From: JAEKLB01 sp050249235
GTDB lineage: Bacteria > Actinomycetota > Acidimicrobiia > Acidimicrobiales > CADCSY01
Assembly: GCA_050249235.1 (NCBI GenBank)
Contig: JBFWQW010000041.1
Coordinates: 1 to 22,849 of the forward strand
Direction: 5' to 3'
DNA: 22,849 nt
Shown here: in pieces, positions 14,898 to 21,739 of the stretch
Position numbering within the stretch: the stretch's first letter is position 1
Layout: every line of letters starts with the position of its first letter
The notes under the pieces: model-generated
Seen by the model: only the letters and a program-made list of their open reading frames with translations
What the model was told of the DNA's origin: nothing
Database searches by the model: none
Program-made: the position numbers and the translations under genes

Positions 14898-16075
14898 TCG
14901 CGTTCACGTTCCCCGGCCAGGGCTCGCAGCGACCGGGCATGGGCGAGGCCTGGGTCGACCACGCGTCGTGGGAGCTGGTCGACGAGGCGTCGGCCGTCGC
15001 CGGGCGCGACCTCGGCCGACTCCTCCTCGAGGCCGACGCCGACGAGCTCCGCCAGACCCGCAACGCCCAGCTCACGACGTTCGTCCTGAGCCTGGTGGTG
15101 CTCGACGCGGTCGAGCGCCTCGGCGTGGCCCCGGCCGCCGCGGCCGGCCACAGCCTCGGCGAGTACACCGCCCTGACCGCCACCGGCGCCTTCTCGTTCG
15201 CCGACGGCGTCCGGGTGGTCACCGCCCGGGGCGAGGCCATGCAGGACGCCGCCGAGGACAACCCCGGGACGATGGCCGCCGTGCTCGGCCTCGACGACGA
15301 CGACGCCGACGCGGCCTGCCGCCGGGCCGACGGCGACGTGTGGGTGGCGAACTTCAACGCGCCCGGCCAGATCGTGATCGCCGGCTCGGCCGCAGCCGTC
15401 GCCGACGCCGCCGTCGTCGCCAAGGAGCTCGGTGCCAAGAAGGTCATGCCGCTGCCCGTCGGCGGCGCCTTCCACACCCCGTTCATGGCCCCGGCCCGCG
15501 ACGACCTCCGCAAGGCCATCGCCGAGGCCACCCTCCGCGCCCCCGACGTGCCGGTGGTCGCCAACGTCGACGCCCGCCCCAACCTCGATCCCGACGACTG
15601 GGCCACCCTGCTGTCGGCCCAGCTGGTGAGCCCCGTTCGCTGGCGGCACACGGTGCAGCGCCTGGCCGACGACGGCACGACCACGCTGGTCGAGCTCGGG
15701 CCGGGCAGCGTGCTCACGGGCATGGCCAAGCGGATCGTCCCCGGCCTCACCTACACCTCGGTCGCCACGCCCGACGACCTCGACCGCCTGCTCGAGGTGC
15801 TGGCCGGCGCGCCGGCCGCCAGGCGGGCCGAGCTCGACGGCGAGCACCTCTTCGCCCACGAGCGCATGATCGTGAGCCCGGCCGCCGGCCTGTTCGCCCT
15901 CGACCCGCGGTGGGCGCCCGACGCCCCCGGCCGGCTCGAGGTGGGCGACCTGCTCGGCACCATCGGCGAGGTCGAGGTCCGCAGCCTGTTCGCCGGCGCG
16001 CTGATGGGCCTGCTGGCGGTCGACGGCGAGCGGGTCACGGCCAGCCAGCCCATCGCCTGGCTGCGCACGCCGTGA
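14894..16075 (+). CDS. fabD: Malonyl-CoA:ACP transacylase with C-terminal biotinyl/lipoyl-like extension
   Basis: FabD transfers malonyl groups from CoA to ACP. Residues 1 to about 305 are a standard enzyme: FTFPGQGSQRPGMG (oxyanion-hole loop), GHSLGEYTAL with nucleophile Ser87, an Asn-rich NFNAPGQIVIAG, VGGAFHTPFM with His194, and ELGPGSVLTGMAKR. At 393 residues it is about 80 longer than usual. The extension (about 310-393) has two similar halves, RMIVSPAAGLFAL...LEVGDLLGTI and VEVRSLFAGALMGLLAVDGE RVTASQPIAWL. This is the pattern of a barrel-sandwich hybrid domain, but there is no lysine in the place of the biotin or lipoyl hairpin. ATG at 14894 overlaps an upstream minicistron. It heads fabD-fabH-fabG-acpP-fabF on the same strand. 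Confidence 0.95.
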   Translation: MIAFTFPGQGSQRPGMGEAWVDHASWELVDEASAVAGRDLGRLLLEADADELRQTRNAQLTTFVLSLVVLDAVERLGVAPAAAAGHSLGEYTALTATGAFSFADGVRVVTARGEAMQDAAEDNPGTMAAVLGLDDDDADAACRRADGDVWVANFNAPGQIVIAGSAAAVADAAVVAKELGAKKVMPLPVGGAFHTPFMAPARDDLRKAIAEATLRAPDVPVVANVDARPNLDPDDWATLLSAQLVSPVRWRHTVQRLADDGTTTLVELGPGSVLTGMAKRIVPGLTYTSVATPDDLDRLLEVLAGAPAARRAELDGEHLFAHERMIVSPAAGLFALDPRWAPDAPGRLEVGDLLGTIGEVEVRSLFAGALMGLLAVDGERVTASQPIAWLRTP

Positions 16076-16172
16076 CCGCCCCGGCCGGGCCCGCAGCCTG
16101 CCGGGTGGCGAGCCCGCGCCCGCCCGCCGGCGGCGCCGGCCGCCGGGCGCACCGACGAGAGGGGACCCGTCC

Positions 16173-17096
16173 ATGGGCATCGTGATCCGGGGGTGGGGCT
16201 CGGCCCTGCCCGAGAAGGTCCTCACCAACGCCGACTTCGCGGTCCGGCTCGACACGTCCGACGAGTGGATCGTCGACCGCACCGGCATCCGGGAGCGACG
16301 GTGGGGCGGCACCACCGTCGGCCTCTCGGTCGACTCGGGCGCCCGGGCCATCGAGTCGGCCGGCCTCCGCCCCGCCGACATCGACCTCCTCCTGCTCGCC
16401 ACCACCACGCCCGACCAGCAGATCCCGGGCTCCTCGGCCAGCGTCCAGCACCTGCTCGGCACCACCGGCGGCGCCGTCGACCTCAACGCGGCCTGCTCCG
16501 GCTTCGTCTACGCCCTGGTGGTGGCGGCCGGGATGTGCGGTGTGGGTGCCCGCCGGGCCCTGGTGGTGGGCACCGACTGCATGTCGCGCACCGTCGACCC
16601 CGACGACCGGGGCACCGCCATCCTCTTCGGCGACGGCTCGGGCGCGGTCGTGGTCGAGGCCGTCGACGGCCCCGGCCAGCTCCTCGGCTGGGACCTCGGC
16701 TGCGACGGCTCGCTGCGCCACCTCCTCGACCAGGACCACGGCGGCTTCCTGCAGATGAACGGCAAGGAGGTCTTCCGCCAGGCCGTCCGGGTGGTGGTGG
16801 AGTCGTCGGGCAAGGCGCTGGCGCAGGCCGGGCTCACCGCCGGCGACGTCACCCTGCTCGTCCCCCACCAGGCCAACACGCGGATCATCGCCTCGGCCTG
16901 CGAGAAGCTGGGCATCCCGCTCGACCACGTCGCCCTCGTGCTGGAGCGGACCGGCAACACGTCGGCCGCGTCGATCCCGCTGGCGCTGGTCGACGCCATC
17001 GAGCACGACCGCCTCCGCGACGGCGACAACGTGCTGCTCTGCGGGTTCGGCGCCGGCATGACCTGGGCCAGCGCGGTCCTACGATGGGGCGCCTGA
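16173..17096 (+). CDS. fabH: 3-oxoacyl-ACP synthase III (beta-ketoacyl-ACP synthase III)
   Basis: FabH starts fatty acid synthesis by condensing an acyl-CoA primer with malonyl-ACP. The 307-residue protein has the thiolase-fold triad Cys108 (LNAACSGFVYAL), His232 (VPHQANTRI) and Asn262 (ERTGNTSAASIP). The N-terminal DTSDEWIVDRTGIRERR is also conserved. ATG at 16173 is preceded by GAGAGGGG. It lies 97 bp after fabD, and the intervening bases hold nothing recognisable beyond the ribosome site. Its TGA shares a base with the fabG ATG, so the two are coupled. It is slightly shorter than most FabH proteins (about 320-335), with no obvious missing motif. Primer preference (acetyl or branched) cannot be read from the sequence. 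Confidence 0.97.
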   Translation: MGIVIRGWGSALPEKVLTNADFAVRLDTSDEWIVDRTGIRERRWGGTTVGLSVDSGARAIESAGLRPADIDLLLLATTTPDQQIPGSSASVQHLLGTTGGAVDLNAACSGFVYALVVAAGMCGVGARRALVVGTDCMSRTVDPDDRGTAILFGDGSGAVVVEAVDGPGQLLGWDLGCDGSLRHLLDQDHGGFLQMNGKEVFRQAVRVVVESSGKALAQAGLTAGDVTLLVPHQANTRIIASACEKLGIPLDHVALVLERTGNTSAASIPLALVDAIEHDRLRDGDNVLLCGFGAGMTWASAVLRWGA

Positions 17097-17812
17097 TGGC
17101 TGGGGAGGCGACGGGACGGGTCGTCCTCGTGACCGGGGGCAACCGGGGCATCGGCCTCGCCTGCGCCCGGGCCTTCGCCGCCCTCGGCGACCGGGTGGCG
17201 GTCACCAGCCGCTCCGGCGACGTCGACGGGTTCCTCACCCTGAAATGCGACGTCACGTCGACCGACGAGGTCGACGCCGCCTTCGCCGAGGTCGAGGCCA
17301 CGTGGGGCCCGGTCGAGGTCCTGGTCGCCAACGCCGGCCTCACCCGCGACGGGCTGGCCGTGCGCATGAAGGACGACGACTTCGCCGCCGTGGTCGACAC
17401 CAACCTGGCCGGCGCCTTCCGGGTGGCCCGCCGGGCCACCGGCCCCATGATGCGGGCCCGAACCGGTCGGCTGGTGTTCCTGTCGTCGGTCGTCGGTCTC
17501 TCCGGCTCGGCCGGGCAGGCGAACTACGCCGCCTCGAAGGCCGGGCTGGTCGGCCTGGCCCGCTCGCTGGCCCGGGAGCTGGCGTCCCGGGGGATCACCG
17601 CCAACGTCGTCGCGCCCGGCCCGGTGGCCACCGACATGACCGACGCCCTCGGCGAGGCCCGCCGGGCCGAGATGACCGCGGCCGTGCCCATCGGCCGCTT
17701 CGCCACCGTCGACGAGGTGGCCGCCGCCGTCACCTTCCTCGCCTCCCCCGCGGCCGCGTCGATCACCGGCGCCGTGCTGCCGGTCGACGGCGGGCTCGGC
17801 ATGGGCCACTGA
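17096..17812 (+). CDS. fabG: 3-oxoacyl-ACP reductase
   Basis: FabG reduces 3-oxoacyl-ACP with NADPH in each elongation cycle. The 238-residue short-chain dehydrogenase shows TGGNRGIG (residues 13-20) for cofactor binding, CDVTS, NAG at 79-81, and catalytic residues Ser131, Tyr144 and Lys148 (LSSVVGLSG, QANYAASKAG). A C-terminal PGPVATDMT and VDGG are also present. The protein is typical in length and is most like true FabG because it carries QANYAASKAG and the family's GRFATVDEVAAAVTFLAS. ATG at 17096 overlaps the fabH stop by one base. An ATG four codons earlier (17084) in the same frame is possible. A TACGAT hexamer ten bases upstream could be an internal promoter. The following 108 bp before acpP contain simple repeats. 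Confidence 0.96.
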   Translation: MAGEATGRVVLVTGGNRGIGLACARAFAALGDRVAVTSRSGDVDGFLTLKCDVTSTDEVDAAFAEVEATWGPVEVLVANAGLTRDGLAVRMKDDDFAAVVDTNLAGAFRVARRATGPMMRARTGRLVFLSSVVGLSGSAGQANYAASKAGLVGLARSLARELASRGITANVVAPGPVATDMTDALGEARRAEMTAAVPIGRFATVDEVAAAVTFLASPAAASITGAVLPVDGGLGMGH

Positions 17813-17842
17813 CCGACCGATCGACCGACCGACCGAGCGACC
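17811..17842. repeat. Degenerate GACC tetranucleotide tract after fabG
   Basis: Eight consecutive 4-bp units, six exactly GACC, one GATC and one GAGC, begin at the fabG stop codon. A simple-sequence tract like this can slip. It lies in the fabG-acpP untranslated gap and does not change a protein. Confidence 0.85.
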
Positions 17843-17869
17843 GCCCCGATCTCCCACGCACCAACCCGA

Positions 17870-17903
17870 GCACCGATCCCGAGAAGTGCACCGATCCCGA
17901 GAA
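17870..17903. repeat. Two 16-bp direct repeats upstream of acpP
   Basis: GCACCGATCCCGAGAA occurs at 17870-17885 and 17888-17903 (period 18). The second copy runs into the acpP ribosome site (AAAAAGGAAG). It could be a tandem duplication or a protein-binding pair. Confidence 0.8.
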
Positions 17904-17920
17904 AAAGGAAGACGACGACA

Positions 17921-18157
17921 ATGGCCGACGACACCTTCGAGACCTTCAGGAAGTGCGCCGTGGAGGTGCTCCAGGTCTCGCCCGAACAGATCACCCTCGA
18001 GGCGAAGTTCGGCGACGACCTCGACGCCGACAGCCTCGACCTGGTCGAGCTGGTGATGGCCCTCGAGGAGGCCTTCGACATCGAGGTGCCGGAAGAGGAG
18101 CTCGACGGCATCGTCACCATCGGTCAGGCCTACGACCTGGTCCGCGGCAAGCTCTGA
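17921..18157 (+). CDS. acpP: Acyl carrier protein
   Basis: This 78-residue acidic protein carries the growing acyl chain on a 4'-phosphopantetheine attached to Ser38 in the motif DLDADSLDLVELVM. Helix II/III residues (ALEEAFDIEVPEEELDGI) are those contacted by FAS enzymes. ATG at 17921 is preceded by AAAAAGGAAG, a relatively A-rich ribosome site that stands out in this GC-rich sequence and suggests high expression. Its TGA overlaps the fabF ATG by one base, so the carrier and the condensing enzyme are translationally coupled. A cysteine at position 12 is unusual for ACPs but not at a known functional site. Confidence 0.98.
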   Translation: MADDTFETFRKCAVEVLQVSPEQITLEAKFGDDLDADSLDLVELVMALEEAFDIEVPEEELDGIVTIGQAYDLVRGKL

Positions 18158-19326
18158 TGCAGGGCGGGCGACGAGTCGCCGTCACCGGCATCGGCGTGGT
18201 GGCCTCGGCCGGCATCGGCGTCGACGCGTTCTGGGCCGGGCTCCTGGGCACGCCCCCGGACGGGCCCCGCCAGATCCACGACTGGGACCCCTCACCGTGG
18301 TTCGGGCCGAAGGACGCCCGCCGCTCCGACCGCTTCTCCCAGTTCGCCGTGGCCGCGGCCGAGGAGGCGCTGGCCGATGCCGGCACCATCGGCGCCGACC
18401 TCGACCGCTCGGGCGTCTTCGTCGCCACCGGCGTCGGCGGCCTGAACACGCTCGAGGAGCAGATCGTCGTCAACCACGAGAAGGGCTCGAAGCGGGTCTC
18501 GCCCTTCCTGGTGCCGATGATGATGTGCAACGCGGCGGCCGCCACCGTCTCCATGCGCTTCGGCTGGCGGGGCCCGTGCGAGGCCACCGTCACGGCCTGC
18601 GCGGCCAGCACCCATGCCATCGGCAACGCCGCCCGGCTGGTGGCCATGGGCGTGTGCGACGCCATGCTGGCCGGCGGCTCCGAGACCGCCATCACGCCCA
18701 CGGGCGTGGCCGGCTTCCGCAACATGACCGCGCTGTCTGCCTCGGGCATCTCCCGGCCCTTCGACCTCGACCGCGACGGCTTCGTGATCGCCGAGGGCGC
18801 CGGCATCCTCGTCCTCGAGGCCTGGGATCTCGCCGTGGCCCGGGGCGCCACCATCCACGGCGAGATCCTCGGCTCGGCCAGCACCGCCGACGCCCACCAC
18901 ATCACCGCCCCCTCGCCCGACGGTTCCGGGGCGGTTCGGTGCATGGAGTGGGCCCTCGCCGATGCCGGGCTCGCCGCCGCCGAGATCGGCCAGATCAACG
19001 CCCACGGCACGTCGACCCCCCTCAACGACGCCGCCGAGGCCTTGGCCATCACCAAGGTGTTCGGCACGCCCGGCCCGCCGGTGACGTCCACGAAGGGCGT
19101 CACCGGGCACGCCCTGGGCGCGGCCGGGGCCCTCGAGGCCACCGCCGTCCTGCTCTCGATGCGCCACCGGCTGATCCCGCCCACCTCGGGGCTCGTGAAC
19201 CTCGACCCCGCCGTCACGGTCGACGTCGTGGCCGGTGCGCCCCGCCCGTGGGAGCCGGGGCCGACCCTGTCGAACTCGTTCGGCTTCGGCGGCCACAACG
19301 GCTGCCTGGTGCTCGGCCCGGCCTGA
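18157..19326 (+). CDS. fabF: 3-oxoacyl-ACP synthase II
   Basis: FabF condenses malonyl-ACP with growing acyl-ACP. The 389-residue KAS II/I protein has Cys148 (VTACAAST), His283 (NAHGTSTPLND), Lys313 (TSTKGVTGH) and His318. The C-terminal FGFGGHNG glycine-rich loop is also present. A segment near SRPFDLDRDGFVIAEGAG is typical of the family. The length is a little below the usual 410-415. The reduction is mainly near the N-terminal domain, where DWDPSPWFGPKDARRSDRFS follows only a short loop. ATG at 18157 overlaps the acpP stop (TGATG). It is the last gene of the plus-strand fab cluster and faces fabZ on the opposite strand across 42 bp. Confidence 0.97.
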   Translation: MQGGRRVAVTGIGVVASAGIGVDAFWAGLLGTPPDGPRQIHDWDPSPWFGPKDARRSDRFSQFAVAAAEEALADAGTIGADLDRSGVFVATGVGGLNTLEEQIVVNHEKGSKRVSPFLVPMMMCNAAAATVSMRFGWRGPCEATVTACAASTHAIGNAARLVAMGVCDAMLAGGSETAITPTGVAGFRNMTALSASGISRPFDLDRDGFVIAEGAGILVLEAWDLAVARGATIHGEILGSASTADAHHITAPSPDGSGAVRCMEWALADAGLAAAEIGQINAHGTSTPLNDAAEALAITKVFGTPGPPVTSTKGVTGHALGAAGALEATAVLLSMRHRLIPPTSGLVNLDPAVTVDVVAGAPRPWEPGPTLSNSFGFGGHNGCLVLGPA

Positions 19327-19332
19327 CCACCG

Positions 19333-19359
19333 GAGCCGCCGGCCCGTCCGGGCCCGCTC
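19333..19359. terminator. Hairpin between convergent fabF and fabZ
   Basis: An outer GAGC/GCTC pairing encloses GGCCC/GGGCC with a 4-nt loop. It lies in the 42-bp convergent gap, where it could stop transcription in both directions. No T-tract is present and the stem is short. Confidence 0.35.
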
Positions 19360-19368
19360 GGCGAACGC

Positions 19369-19803
19369 TCAGGCGGGGACGATGACGAACAGCAGGTCGG
19401 CCTCGCAGGCCGTCACGCCGCCCACGGTGGCGGCGCCGTGGCCCTTGCCGGCCCGGGTCGACATGCGGCTCAAGCTCACCGTGAGCTCGAGGGTGTCGCC
19501 GGGCGACACCTGGCGGCGGAAGCGGGCCTGGTCGATCCCCCCGAACAGGGGGAGGCGGCCGGCGAAGCGCTCGTCGGCCATGACCGCGCAGGCGCCGACC
19601 TGGGCCAGGGCCTCGACCATCAGCACCCCCGGGAGCGTGGGCCGGCCCGGGAAGTGGCCGGCGAAGAACGCCTCGTCGCCCGTGAGGTGCCAGCGGCCCG
19701 TCGCCGACTCCCCCGGCCGGAGGTCGACGATCTCGTCGACCAGCAGGAACGGCGGACGGTGGGCGATCAGCGTGGTGGGATCGAGACGGGTCGGGCCCGT
19801 CAC
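19369..19803 (-). CDS. fabZ: 3-hydroxyacyl-ACP dehydratase
   Basis: FabZ dehydrates 3-hydroxyacyl-ACP to trans-2-enoyl-ACP. The 144-residue hotdog-fold protein shows IAHRPPFLLVDEI near the N-terminus. The helix motif GHFPGRPTLPGVLMVEALAQ carries the catalytic His50 and Glu64, and is followed by GIDQARFRRQVSPGDTLEL. All are characteristic. The C-terminus carries the usual short strand (ADLLFVIVP). GTG at 19803 overlaps the bcp stop by four bases (GTGA), so fabZ is translated with bcp on the minus strand. It faces the fabDHGF cluster convergently and completes most of a FAS II cycle here; the enoyl reductase is not in the window. A hydratase of another pathway is possible but the fab context favours FabZ. 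Confidence 0.94.
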   Translation of the reverse strand: MTGPTRLDPTTLIAHRPPFLLVDEIVDLRPGESATGRWHLTGDEAFFAGHFPGRPTLPGVLMVEALAQVGACAVMADERFAGRLPLFGGIDQARFRRQVSPGDTLELTVSLSRMSTRAGKGHGAATVGGVTACEADLLFVIVPA

Positions 19804-20255
19804 ACCCCCAGCGCCTTCTTCAGCTTCTGGGGGGTGTCCTTGGGCGAGACCTTGTACCAGGCCTGCTCGATCCTGCCCTCCTCGTCGATCAGGAAGGCCG
19901 ACCGGATGATGCCGAAGTACTTCCGCCCGTACATCGACTTCTCGCCCCAGACCCCGTAGGCCTCGGCCACGGCGTGGTCGGCGTCCGAGAGGAGGGGGAA
20001 GCCGAGCGTGTACTTCTCGGCGAAACGGTGCAGCGCGCTGGGCTTGTCGGGGCTGATGCCGAACACCGCGGTGCCGCCCAGGTCACCCATGGCGTCGTTG
20101 ACGGCGCAGGCCTGGGTGGTGCAGCCCGGCGTCGACGCCTTCGGATAGAAGTAGACGAAGACCTTGCGGCCCCGGTGGTCGCCGAGCCGGACCGTGCCCT
20201 CGGACTGGTCGGGGAGTTCGAAATCGGGCGCCTGGTCACCTGGCTCGAGGGGCAT
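19800..20255 (-). CDS. bcp: Thioredoxin-dependent thiol peroxidase (Bcp/PrxQ-type peroxiredoxin)
   Basis: Bcp reduces organic and hydrogen peroxides with electrons from thioredoxin. The 151-residue protein begins MPLEPGDQAPDFELPDQ. It carries the peroxidatic Cys45 in YFYPKASTPGCTTQAC, with a resolving Cys50 five residues later as in PrxQ-type enzymes. Later conserved parts are VFGISPDKPSALHRFAEKY, FPLLSDADHAVAEAYGVWGE and RSAFLIDEEGRI. ATG at 20255 is supported by the family N-terminus and by a TACCGT hexamer seven bases upstream. The frame is open upstream but would overlap hup antisense sequence and lacks similarity. Its stop overlaps the fabZ start, linking peroxide defence and fatty acid synthesis in one transcript. 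That pairing may just reflect operon economy. Confidence 0.96.
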   Translation of the reverse strand: MPLEPGDQAPDFELPDQSEGTVRLGDHRGRKVFVYFYPKASTPGCTTQACAVNDAMGDLGGTAVFGISPDKPSALHRFAEKYTLGFPLLSDADHAVAEAYGVWGEKSMYGRKYFGIIRSAFLIDEEGRIEQAWYKVSPKDTPQKLKKALGV

Positions 20256-20262
20256 GGGCCCG

Positions 20263-20268
20263 ACGGTA
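20263..20268 (-). promoter_or_regulatory. -10-like TACCGT hexamer for bcp-fabZ (leaderless)
   Basis: TACCGT on the minus strand ends seven bases before the bcp ATG, the ideal distance for transcription to start at the A of the start codon. The -35 is not evident. Confidence 0.45.
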
Positions 20269-20303
20269 GCGCCGGCCCGGCGCCCGCGACGCCCTCCCCT
20301 CGC

Positions 20304-20348
20304 CCTTCGTGGCGTCGACCGTGCGGGGCCCGGCCGAGGCGACGAAGG
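20304..20348 (-). terminator. Weak hairpin downstream of hup
   Basis: CCTTCGT at 20304 pairs with ACGAAGG at 20342 (7 bp, 31-nt GC-rich loop). It could terminate the hup transcript before bcp. The long loop and missing T-tract make this tentative. Confidence 0.25.
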
Positions 20349-20368
20349 ACGGTGGGAGGCGGCGGGGG

Positions 20369-20665
20369 TCAGGCGGGCGGGGCTTCCTTGCCGGCGGCGA
20401 TGGCCTTCAGCTTGGAGCCGGCCGACACCTTGACGGTGTTGGTGGCGGCCACCTGGATGGTGTCGCCCGTCTGCGGGTTCCGACCCGTGCGGGCAGCCCG
20501 GTGGCCCTGCTCGAAGGAGATCCACCCGGGGATCGTCACCTTCTCCCCGCCCTTGGCGACGACGCCGGCCACCACCTCGAACAGTCCCTTCAGCGATGCG
20601 TCCACCTGAGAGCTGGGCACACCACTGCGCTGACTGATGGCGTCGACGAGCTCGCTTCGGTTCAT
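20369..20665 (-). CDS. hup: HU-family nucleoid DNA-binding protein
   Basis: HU bends and compacts DNA. The 98-residue protein begins MNRSELVDAISQRSGVPSSQ and has the GEKVTIPGWISFEQGHRAARTGRNPQTG core, whose RNPQTG tip inserts into the minor groove. The end is KVSAGSKLKAIAAGK. It lacks the long Lys/Ala tail found in mycobacterial and streptomycete HupB/HupS proteins, so it is the short HU type. A tryptophan replaces the usual Phe after IPG (IPGWISF), a small variation. ATG at 20665 has the strongest Shine-Dalgarno sequence in the window (CAGGAGGGACT), suggesting high translation. It is divergent from the EamA-type transporter, and the 78-bp gap holds both upstream regions. Confidence 0.97.
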   Translation of the reverse strand: MNRSELVDAISQRSGVPSSQVDASLKGLFEVVAGVVAKGGEKVTIPGWISFEQGHRAARTGRNPQTGDTIQVAATNTVKVSAGSKLKAIAAGKEAPPA

Positions 20666-20743
20666 AGTCCCTCCTGGATCGGTGAGCGGCCACGCGAGCG
20701 CGCGATGCGCACCGAGTCAAGGACCCTCGGTCACCATGGGTCG

Positions 20744-21601
20744 GTGGGAGTCCTCCTGGGTGCCGTCGTCGCGCTCACGTACGGCACCGCCGACTTCCTG
20801 GGCGGGGTGTCGTCACGCCGCCTCCCGGTGCCGGTGGTGCTCGTGGCCGGGCAGCTGGCCGGCCTCCTGCTGGTCGCCGCCGTCGTCGCCACGACCGGTG
20901 GCCACGACCCGACGGGCACCGCCCTCGGCCACGGCGCCGCCGCCGGCCTGGCCTCCGTCGTGGGGCTGGCGCTGTTCTTCCAGGGACTGGCCGGCGGGGC
21001 CATGGCGGTGGTCGCGCCGATCGCCGCCGTCGGCTCGGGCGTGGTGCCCTTCGGCTGGGCGGTAGCGGTGGGTGGCGAGCGGCCCGGTGCCGTCGCCACC
21101 GCCGGCGTGGTGCTGGCCGTGGTGGGTGTGGCGGTCGTCTCCCGCCAGGCGTCCGGAGGCGGGCCGAGGCCCCGGGCCGTCGACCTGGCCCGGGCGGCGG
21201 GTGCCGGCACCGCCTTCGGCGTGGTGTTCGTGCTGCTCGGCGACGTGGGCGACGATGCCGGGCTCGTCCCGGTGCTGGCGTCCCGCGCCGTCTCGGTTCC
21301 CCTGGCCGCCGCCTGGCTGGTGGTGCACGTGGCACGGACCGGGTGGCGGCCCCCGGCGGCCGTGCGCACCGGCACCACCGCCGCCCTGCTCGTGGGCCAG
21401 GGGGTGCTCGACACCACCGCCAACGCCGTGTTTCTCGCCGCCGCCGATGCCGGCCTCGTGTCCGAGGTGTCGGTGGTCAGCGCCCTCTACCCGGCCCCCA
21501 CCGTGATCCTGGCCGCCCTCGTGCTCCACGAGCGGGTCAGCCGGTCCCAGCGGCTGGGCCTGGCCCTCGTGCTGGCCGGCGTCGGCCTCATCGCCACCTG
21601 A
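20744..21601 (+). CDS. EamA/DMT-family transporter, substrate unknown
   Basis: The 285-residue protein is made of about ten hydrophobic helices in two repeats of five, the drug/metabolite transporter layout. The first helix is GVLLGAVVALTYGTADFLGG and the last is LGLALVLAGVGLIAT. The EamA motifs are seen near PIAAVGSGVVPFGWAVAVGGE, ending the first repeat, and SALYPAPTVILAALVLHERV, ending the second. Such proteins export amino acids or other small metabolites; nothing here identifies the substrate. I prefer GTG at 20744 because the first helix begins immediately after it, but ATG at 20705 in the same frame would add 13 residues. No good ribosome site is visible for either. It is divergent from hup and convergent with trpA. 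Confidence 0.88.
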   Translation: MGVLLGAVVALTYGTADFLGGVSSRRLPVPVVLVAGQLAGLLLVAAVVATTGGHDPTGTALGHGAAAGLASVVGLALFFQGLAGGAMAVVAPIAAVGSGVVPFGWAVAVGGERPGAVATAGVVLAVVGVAVVSRQASGGGPRPRAVDLARAAGAGTAFGVVFVLLGDVGDDAGLVPVLASRAVSVPLAAAWLVVHVARTGWRPPAAVRTGTTAALLVGQGVLDTTANAVFLAAADAGLVSEVSVVSALYPAPTVILAALVLHERVSRSQRLGLALVLAGVGLIAT

Positions 21602-21739
21602 CCGGGCTGGCCCGGCCGTCGCACCCCCCGACCCCTCGCCGGCGACGAGGAGCAGGACGGGCGTGACCGATCGGCGCGGCCCTGGCGGACCTGATGCGGC
21701 CCTGGCGGTCTCGACGCACCTGGCGGCCCGGGAGGGTGG
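21602..21739. other. Convergent gap between the transporter and trpA
   Basis: There is no gene in these 138 bp. It contains a short hairpin (CCGGGC/GCCCGG at 21602-21615), another with stem CCTCG/CGAGG (21634-21650), and a direct repeat of GCGGCCCTGGCGG at 21676 and 21696. The hairpins may end the convergent transcripts. Confidence 0.6.

Noticed and set aside
16193..17095. N-terminal extension of fabG back through fabH
   Set aside because: The added residues are a frame-shifted reading of fabH; the reductase begins at the TGG(N)RGIG region near 17096.
20256..20720. N-terminal extension of bcp across hup
   Set aside because: It is Arg-rich shadow sequence of the HU gene; the peroxiredoxin family start and a promoter hexamer fit 20255.
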